Source of the DNA: Deinococcus sp. | GTDB lineage: Bacteria; Deinococcota; Deinococci; Deinococcales; Deinococcaceae | Assembly (NCBI RefSeq): GCF_030523985.1 | Contig: NZ_JAUNHK010000082.1 | Coordinates: 1 to 11,994 of the forward strand | Reading direction: 5' to 3' | DNA: 11,994 nucleotides | Part shown: piece by piece, positions 6,490-11,994 of the stretch | Position numbering within the stretch: the first letter of the stretch is position 1 | Layout of the letters: the number at the start of each line of letters is the position of its first letter | Program-made: the position numbers and the translations under genes | The notes under the pieces: generated by a model | What the model was told of the DNA's origin: nothing | Database searches by the model: none | The model's input: the letters and a program-made list of their open reading frames with translations, nothing else

Positions 6490-7176
6490 ATGCGTCTTTC
6501 CCCTGCGAACCCTATCCTGCCCACCATCCCCGACCTCCGGGCGCTGCTGCTCGATCTCGACGGCACGCTGGTGGACTCCAACGACGCCCACGCCCGCGCC
6601 TGGGTGCAGGCCCTGGCCGACCAGGGCATAGGGCGCGAGGAAAGCGAAGTCCGCGCCCTTATCGGCATGGGCGGCGACCTGCTGGTGCCCAAACTGACGG
6701 GCGAGGACGCCGAGAGTGACCTGGGCAAGGCACTCGTTCAGGGCTGGCAGGACCAATTCGAGCCGCAGATTCCCGACCTGCACGGCTTCGAGCGGGTGCG
6801 CGAGCTGCTGGAATGGGCACAGGACGCGGGCCTGACGGTGGTGCTGGCCTCAAGCGGCGAAGACGAAATCGTGGAGCAATTGCTGGAGCACATCGGCGTG
6901 GCCGACCTCGTGCCGCTGCGGGTGCGCTCGGACGAAGTCGAGCAGACCAAGCCGCACCCCGACGTGCTGCAAGTGGCGCTGAAGAAGGCGGCGGTGCAGC
7001 CAGAGCAGGCGCTGTTCGTGGGCGACACCATTTTCGATGCGCGGGCGGCCAAGGCAGCGGGCGTGGCCTGCGTGCTGCTGCGGGCGGGCGGCTCGCCTGG
7101 GCTGAACGCCGAGGAGTACGTGTTGGGCAGCCCCGCCGAATTGCTGGAAGCGTTGCAGGCGGCAGCCGGGAACTGA
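6490..7176 (+). CDS. HAD-superfamily hydrolase, phosphatase/phosphomutase-like (subfamily IA)
   Basis: This 228-aa protein has all four HAD motifs in order. Motif I is LLDLDGTLVDS, with nucleophile D22 and general acid D24. Motif II is S121 in VVLASSGE. Motif III is K154 in TKPHPDVL. Motif IV is FVGDTIFDARAA, with D179 and D183 binding magnesium. The alpha-helical cap between motifs I and II (about 30-105) is the C1 type, as in phosphoglycolate phosphatase and beta-phosphoglucomutase. HARAWVQAL after motif I resembles the HxxAW seen in beta-phosphoglucomutase-like proteins, but that does not settle the substrate. A sugar-phosphate or other small phosphomonoester is likely. The PfkB kinase gene begins 58 bp downstream on the same strand, which may link the two in sugar metabolism. 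The first 14 residues precede the fold and are probably disordered. Confidence 0.9.
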   Translation: MRLSPANPILPTIPDLRALLLDLDGTLVDSNDAHARAWVQALADQGIGREESEVRALIGMGGDLLVPKLTGEDAESDLGKALVQGWQDQFEPQIPDLHGFERVRELLEWAQDAGLTVVLASSGEDEIVEQLLEHIGVADLVPLRVRSDEVEQTKPHPDVLQVALKKAAVQPEQALFVGDTIFDARAAKAAGVACVLLRAGGSPGLNAEEYVLGSPAELLEALQAAAGN

Positions 7177-7222
7177 ACCGCCGCTATGCCCCGGGGGTCT
7201 ATGTTCGTGCCGGAGCCGCCCG

Positions 7223-7228
7223 TATCCT
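7223..7228 (+). promoter_or_regulatory. -10 box (TATCCT) for the PfkB kinase gene
   Basis: TATCCT is followed by GGGGCC and the ATG at 7235, a 6-nt spacing identical to that of clpS, which also has TATCCT. The transcript start would fall on the ATG itself. It lies in the 58-bp spacer after the HAD gene, so the kinase need not depend on read-through. Confidence 0.5.
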
Positions 7229-7234
7229 GGGGCC

Positions 7235-8134
7235 ATGACCCCCCTTCCGCTGATTGTGAGCGCAGGCGAAGCCCTGACCGACCTCGTGACCGCCGGGGGC
7301 CGCACCTGGCAGGCGCACCCCGGCGGCGCGGGGTGGAACGTGGCGCGGGCCTGTGCGCGGCTGGGGATGCCCAGCGCCTTTGCCGGAGCGGTGGGGCAGG
7401 ACAATTTCGGGGACGACCTGCGCCGCGAGTCGCTGGAAGCGGGACTGGACCCCCGGTTCATGCAGGCGGTGCCCGCGCCCACGCTGATGGCAGTGGTCTA
7501 CAGCACCCAGCCGCCGCAGTACCGCTTTCTGGGCGAAAACAGCGCCGACCTGCACTTCGACCCCACCCTGCTGCCGGGAGGCTGGCTGGGCGCGGCCCGT
7601 TGGCTGCATGTGGGCGGCATCAGTCTGGCCCGCTGGCCGCTGGCGGACACGCTGCTCGGCGTCATCGAATCGGCACGGGCGGCGGGGGTCAAGGTCAGTT
7701 TCGACCCCAACGCCCGCATCGCCCACCGTCACCCCGACTATCCGGGGGTCTTCGCTGCCGTCGCTCGCCGCGCCGACCTGATGAAGTTCAGCGACGAAGA
7801 CTTGGCCTTCTTCTTTCCGGGGGCCACCGAGGAACGGGCCATGCAGGAACTGCGCGGGCTGAACCCCCGCTGCCCCATCGTGGTCACGCGGGGCGGCGAC
7901 GGCGCGACCCTCTACCACAGCGCCGGACAGGTCAGTCTGCCCAGTGTGCCCGTAACTGTGGTGGACACGGTCGGCGCGGGTGACGCCCTGTGCGCCGGGC
8001 TGCTGGTCAGCGCTGCCGAGCACCCGGAAGCCCTCTGGACAGAGCACCTGAAGTTTGGCCTGCGGACGGCTGCCGTGACCTGTGCCCACGCCGGAGCCTA
8101 CGCGCCCACGCGGGAAGAAGTGGAAGGCATGTAA
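7235..8134 (+). CDS. PfkB/ribokinase-family carbohydrate kinase (fructokinase-like)
   Basis: This 299-aa protein has normal PfkB-family length. The N-terminal sugar-binding motif is HPGGAGWNVARACARLG (28-44), matching the GGxxxNxA pattern. The C-terminal ATP-site motif is DTVGAGDAL (244-252), with D250 as catalytic base and G247-A-G249 as anion hole. FDPNAR at 156-161 and the ending CAHAGAYAP (283-291) resemble bacterial fructokinases and 2-keto-3-deoxygluconate kinases. The family phosphorylates a sugar hydroxyl with ATP in the cytosol; the exact sugar is not determined. A TATCCT box 6 nt from the ATG suggests leaderless transcription. The HAD gene lies 58 bp upstream. Downstream, a hairpin repeat fills the space to the convergent hypothetical gene. 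Adenosine or ribose as substrate cannot be excluded. Confidence 0.93.
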   Translation: MTPLPLIVSAGEALTDLVTAGGRTWQAHPGGAGWNVARACARLGMPSAFAGAVGQDNFGDDLRRESLEAGLDPRFMQAVPAPTLMAVVYSTQPPQYRFLGENSADLHFDPTLLPGGWLGAARWLHVGGISLARWPLADTLLGVIESARAAGVKVSFDPNARIAHRHPDYPGVFAAVARRADLMKFSDEDLAFFFPGATEERAMQELRGLNPRCPIVVTRGGDGATLYHSAGQVSLPSVPVTVVDTVGAGDALCAGLLVSAAEHPEALWTEHLKFGLRTAAVTCAHAGAYAPTREEVEGM

Positions 8135-8196
8135 AGGGTGGAGGGTGGAGAGTTGAGGGAATAAAACCCTTCGCTCTCCACCCTCTCCCCTCTTCC
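8135..8196. repeat. Heptamer-built hairpin repeat filling the convergent spacer
   Basis: The whole 62-bp space between two stop codons is one imperfect palindrome. The arms 8141-8152 (GAGGGTGGAGAG) and 8174-8185 pair perfectly over 12 bp. AGGG at 8156-8159 and CCCT at 8167-8170 can pair inside the loop around AATAAAA. The left arm is made of 7-base units: AGGGTGG, AGGGTGG, AGAGTTG, AGGGAAT from 8135. It may terminate transcription from both sides, although there is no clear T tract. The style resembles the small noncoding repeats described in D. radiodurans; that assignment is an inference. Confidence 0.65.
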
Positions 8197-8586
8197 TCAG
8201 ACCGCCAGTGTGCCCTTGCCCTGCATCATGCCGTCCAGCAGCACGCCGAGACGCTCACGGGTGAAGGGGCGCTTGCCTTCAAGCAGGCCATGTTCGCCCG
8301 CGTGGAGGTGCCAGTGCTTGCTGCCTCCCATCAGGCGCAGGCTGACGCCGCCGAGGTCCACATGGCGGGGACTGACCGCCGCCACCAGCAGGGCTTGCCC
8401 TCCCTGGCTGATGCTCACGCTCATGATGGTGGTGGGCAGGTCGTAGGGCCGCTCCATGCGGTAGATGTAGTCGGGAAAATCCGCGACCTTGTCGATGTTC
8501 AGCCCGCGCACCTGGGCCTCGGCCTCCAGCCAGCCCAGAAGCTCGACCCACTGCCGATAAAGCGCCATCCTGTCTGCTTGTGCCAT
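8197..8586 (-). CDS. Conserved-looking hypothetical protein (129 aa) with a histidine cluster
   Basis: I do not recognise this protein. It appears to be a soluble 129-aa protein with a helical N-terminal third (1-37, with QWVELLGWLEAEAQVRG), then alternating strand-like segments (for example SVSIS and ALLVAAVSP at 56-72), and a final helix (RERLGVLLDGMM). A striking stretch at 91-99 has H91, H93, H95, E98 and H99, which could bind a metal. There is no signal peptide, membrane segment or cysteine. The frame stays open to 8688, but that 34-residue extension is Arg/Gly-rich and lies over the GH13 gene. The Met at 8586 follows a TAGACT box by 8 nt, so I chose it. The GH13 stop codon is only 11 nt upstream, so co-transcription is also possible. 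Confidence 0.8.
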   Translation of the reverse strand: MAQADRMALYRQWVELLGWLEAEAQVRGLNIDKVADFPDYIYRMERPYDLPTTIMSVSISQGGQALLVAAVSPRHVDLGGVSLRLMGGSKHWHLHAGEHGLLEGKRPFTRERLGVLLDGMMQGKGTLAV

Positions 8587-8594
8587 TTGGGGCA

Positions 8595-8600
8595 AGTCTA
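8595..8600 (-). promoter_or_regulatory. -10 box (TAGACT) for the 129-aa gene, overlapping the GH13 stop codon
   Basis: TAGACT reads on the - strand, 8 nt before the ATG at 8586. Its first three bases are the TAG stop of the GH13 gene (8598-8600). The hexamer is identical to those before the M29 aminopeptidase gene and the dsbA-like gene. Confidence 0.45.
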
Positions 8601-10421
8601 GCGCGTTCTCAGCAGCAGTCGTCCGCCTGCCGCGTCCAGCGTGACCTCGCCGCCCGCCAGCGTTTCGCCGCTCAGGGCGTCTTGCCACTCGCCTCCCGGA
8701 AGGGTGAGGGTGACGGCATGAGGTTCGGTGCGGCGACTGGCGACGGCGACCACCTGCGCGGCGTGCCCGTCCGCGTCCGTCACCTCGCGCAGCAAGGCAA
8801 TCGCGTCAGCCTCGGCATGAATAAAGCGCAGCGCCCCGCTGTGCAGCACGGGCATTTCACGGCGAACCTTGACCAGCGCCTTCACCTGTTCCAACAGTTC
8901 CTTGTCCCACTGCGCCTCGTCCCAGGGCATCGGCTCGCGGCACCAGGGCATGTTGCCGTCCCGCGACTGCGAGAGGCCGATTTCGCTGCCGTAGTACAGG
9001 CACGGCACGCCCGCGTAGGCCATCAGCAGGGTCAGGGCGGCGCGGTACTTGGTGCGGCTCCCGCCCAGTCGCCAGTGCGCCCGCCCGATGTCGTGCGATT
9101 CGAGCAGGTTGAACATGTTCAGCGCCGTCTGGGGCGGCAGCGCGTGGTAGGCGTCCCAGAGGATGTCGGCCAGTTCCACGCCGTCCAGTTTGCTCGGCTC
9201 GTTGAAGTAAGTCGCGCCCGCCAGCCACTGCATGACGGGCAGCCCGAAGCCGTGATAGTTCATCGCGCCGTCCTCGCCCTGCCCGTCCAGCGCCAGTTCG
9301 GGGTCATAGAAACGTTCACCGAAGACGTAAGCGTCGGCCTTTTCCTGTCGCGCCGCCGCTTTGAGGGTGCGGTGCAGGGGCAGGTTGTCGGCCTCGGTGC
9401 CGCCCTTGCCGAGCATGTGGGCCACGTCCAGCCGCCAACCCGACGCGCCGCGCCGCAGCCAGTGACGCACCACGCTCTGCTCGCCGCTGAAAAATTCCTC
9501 GACCGCCCGCTCGTTGGCATAGTCGATTTTGGGCAGCGTCGGCACGTCGAAAAAGGAGTGGTAGGGCGGTTTGCCCGCCTCCTCGCGCCAGGTGAACATC
9601 GCCCGCTCAGGCGCGTCCTCCGAGGCGAGGGCCGCCTGAAACAGCGCGTTCTCGTTGCCCATGTGGTTGAACACGCCGTCCAGCACGATGTTGATTCCAA
9701 CCGCCTCCGCGCCCGCCACCAGTTCGTCCCAGGCCGCCTCGCCGCCCAGATGCGGGTCGATGGCGCGGTAATCGGTGATGTCGTAGCGGTGGTTGCTGGG
9801 CGAGGTGAAAATCGGCGTGAGCCATAGCCCCGTGATGCCCAAGTTTTTGAGGTACGGCAACGCCTGGGTGATGCCCACGAGGTCACCGCCGTAGTGCCCG
9901 TGAATGTCGCCCCAGGCGTCTACCGGATGGTTCCAGTCCACCCGCTCGACGGGGCGGCCTTCGTAAATGTATTCGCCGGTCTGCACGTCGTTTTCGGGGT
10001 CGCCGTTGCGGAAACGGTCCGGGAAAATCTGGTAGAAGACCGATTTCCAGGCCCATTCGGGGGCCGCGTAGCCCGCCAGATACTGAAACCAGGAGCGGAA
10101 GCCCCGGCGCGAGTGGTGCAGCCCCAGCCGGGTCAGGTTGAGGTGGTCGCCGGACAGGTCGAGTTGCCAGGCGTAGCGCGTGCGGGCTTCGTGCAGCGGC
10201 AACTGCGCCTCGAACCAGCGGCCCTCGCCCGCCAGCCCGGTCACTTCCTGGGCGGGCAGCGTCTCGATTTCACCGACCTGCACCACCTTGAGCCTCACGC
10301 CCAGCACGGGCAGGGTCGTTCGCAGGCGCACGCGGACGTGTCCACCGAGGGGAACACCGAGCCGTTCGGTGTAGCCGGGGGTGTGGTCGTGCTGGGCTGT
10401 GGGCTGGCTTTGAATCTGCAT
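8598..10421 (-). CDS. GH13 alpha-glucan hydrolase (neopullulanase/cyclomaltodextrinase/maltogenic amylase-like)
   Basis: This 607-aa protein cleaves alpha-glucosidic bonds in malto-oligosaccharides, cyclodextrins or pullulan, judging from its family. Residues about 15-120 form an N-terminal beta domain like those of neopullulanase-type enzymes. The (beta/alpha)8 domain begins at VFYQIFPDRFRNGD (128-141), typical of this group. The GH13 motifs are DGVFNH (248-253), GWRLDVAH with nucleophile D332 and R330, FGE with acid/base E369, and LLESHD with H443 and D444. A C-terminal beta domain covers about 525-607. There is no signal peptide, so it is probably cytosolic. The start at 10421 has a strong GGAGGA ribosome site 4 nt upstream, unlike its neighbours; the longer open frame to 10523 would run through a terminator hairpin. 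The exact substrate specificity is not decided by the sequence. Confidence 0.93.
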   Translation of the reverse strand: MQIQSQPTAQHDHTPGYTERLGVPLGGHVRVRLRTTLPVLGVRLKVVQVGEIETLPAQEVTGLAGEGRWFEAQLPLHEARTRYAWQLDLSGDHLNLTRLGLHHSRRGFRSWFQYLAGYAAPEWAWKSVFYQIFPDRFRNGDPENDVQTGEYIYEGRPVERVDWNHPVDAWGDIHGHYGGDLVGITQALPYLKNLGITGLWLTPIFTSPSNHRYDITDYRAIDPHLGGEAAWDELVAGAEAVGINIVLDGVFNHMGNENALFQAALASEDAPERAMFTWREEAGKPPYHSFFDVPTLPKIDYANERAVEEFFSGEQSVVRHWLRRGASGWRLDVAHMLGKGGTEADNLPLHRTLKAAARQEKADAYVFGERFYDPELALDGQGEDGAMNYHGFGLPVMQWLAGATYFNEPSKLDGVELADILWDAYHALPPQTALNMFNLLESHDIGRAHWRLGGSRTKYRAALTLLMAYAGVPCLYYGSEIGLSQSRDGNMPWCREPMPWDEAQWDKELLEQVKALVKVRREMPVLHSGALRFIHAEADAIALLREVTDADGHAAQVVAVASRRTEPHAVTLTLPGGEWQDALSGETLAGGEVTLDAAGGRLLLRTR

Positions 10422-10425
10422 AGGG

Positions 10426-10431
10426 TCCTCC
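10426..10431 (-). promoter_or_regulatory. Strong Shine-Dalgarno site (GGAGGA) of the GH13 gene
   Basis: GGAGGA on the - strand is followed by CCCT and the ATG at 10421. It is the only strong ribosome site in the window, and it fixes the GH13 start 34 codons downstream of the longest open frame. It implies a transcript with a real 5' leader. Confidence 0.85.
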
Positions 10432-10441
10432 AGAAATCCAG

Positions 10442-10495
10442 AAAAAAGGCTCCGGCACGAGCAGTCCCAAACTTTGCGGGAGGTCGTGCCGGAGC
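10442..10495 (-). terminator. Intrinsic terminator hairpin between the U32 gene and the GH13 gene
   Basis: The arms 10449-10460 (GCTCCGGCACGA) and 10484-10495 pair perfectly over 12 bp. TCCC and GGGA inside the 23-nt loop (10465-10468 and 10478-10481) can add a second short stem. On the - strand the hairpin is followed by CC and a T6 tract (10442-10447), the classic intrinsic-terminator form. It may end the U32 transcript, which stops 77 bp upstream, or act as an attenuator in the GH13 leader, as its T tract ends only 20 nt before the ATG. Confidence 0.8.
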
Positions 10496-10525
10496 GGGCA
10501 AGCGTTGCCTTCGGATTTGGCAAGA

Positions 10526-10555
10526 AGTCTGGGGGACGGGGGGCCGGAAGGTCAA
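10526..10555 (-). promoter_or_regulatory. Possible promoter upstream of the GH13 leader hairpin
   Basis: On the - strand TTGACC (10550-10555) and CAGACT (10526-10531) are separated by 18 bp. The -35 matches the consensus at five of six bases, but the -10 is weak. If used, transcription would start near 10519 and run through the terminator hairpin before reaching GH13. A small TTGCC/GGCAA stem (10505-10523) also lies in that leader. The pairing of boxes could be chance. Confidence 0.25.
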
Positions 10556-10571
10556 GTGGCAGGCGAGTGGC

Positions 10572-11994
<1,423 letters not shown>

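Noticed and set aside
8580..9827. 415-aa + strand open frame antisense to GH13
   Set aside because: It has no recognisable motif and abundant His/Gln/Arg/Val, as expected from the complement of a GC-rich gene. The opposite strand has all the GH13 catalytic motifs.

Overview
The window looks like ordinary chromosome of a high-GC bacterium, most likely Deinococcus (D. radiodurans-like). The case rests on three things. Codons strongly prefer G/C at third positions. Almost every gene has a TANNNT -10 box 6-10 nt before its ATG in place of a Shine-Dalgarno site, the pattern of leaderless transcription known from Deinococcus. Small noncoding repeats made of degenerate 7-base units occur at three places. 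The genus call is an inference; no marker gene proves it. I saw no rRNA, tRNA, CRISPR array, insertion sequence, phage gene or recognisable defence system.

Left part (1-3354): the last codons of a + strand gene and a possible terminator, then three genes on the - strand. In transcription order these are an M29 metallo-aminopeptidase, the N-degron adaptor clpS, and a multi-spanning DUF4153 membrane protein. The first two are 19 bp apart, but clpS and the DUF4153 gene each also carry their own -10 box, so they may not depend on read-through.

Middle (3355-8134): an 82-bp divergent promoter region separates the aminopeptidase gene from purU (formyltetrahydrofolate deformylase, + strand). Next comes a two-gene disulfide unit: a membrane-anchored DsbA-like thioredoxin-fold protein with CPAC, and a DsbB/BdbC membrane oxidoreductase starting 4 nt after it. 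A 12-bp bidirectional terminator separates this unit from a convergent short-chain dehydrogenase on the - strand. Divergent from the dehydrogenase are a HAD-family phosphatase/phosphomutase and a PfkB-family sugar kinase, both on the + strand.

Right part (8135-11994): a hairpin repeat fills the whole gap after the kinase. Then, on the - strand and listed from left to right, come a 129-aa protein of unknown function, a GH13 alpha-glucan hydrolase of the neopullulanase/cyclomaltodextrinase type, and a large U32-family protein whose N-terminal part lies outside the window. The GH13 gene is the only one with a strong Shine-Dalgarno site, and an intrinsic-terminator hairpin lies just upstream of it. 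The U32 gene carries two heptamer-repeat blocks translated in frame.

The most interesting signals are the in-frame repeat insertions, the near-uniform leaderless start architecture, and the hairpin in front of the GH13 gene. The window gives no strong evidence for a new multi-gene system.
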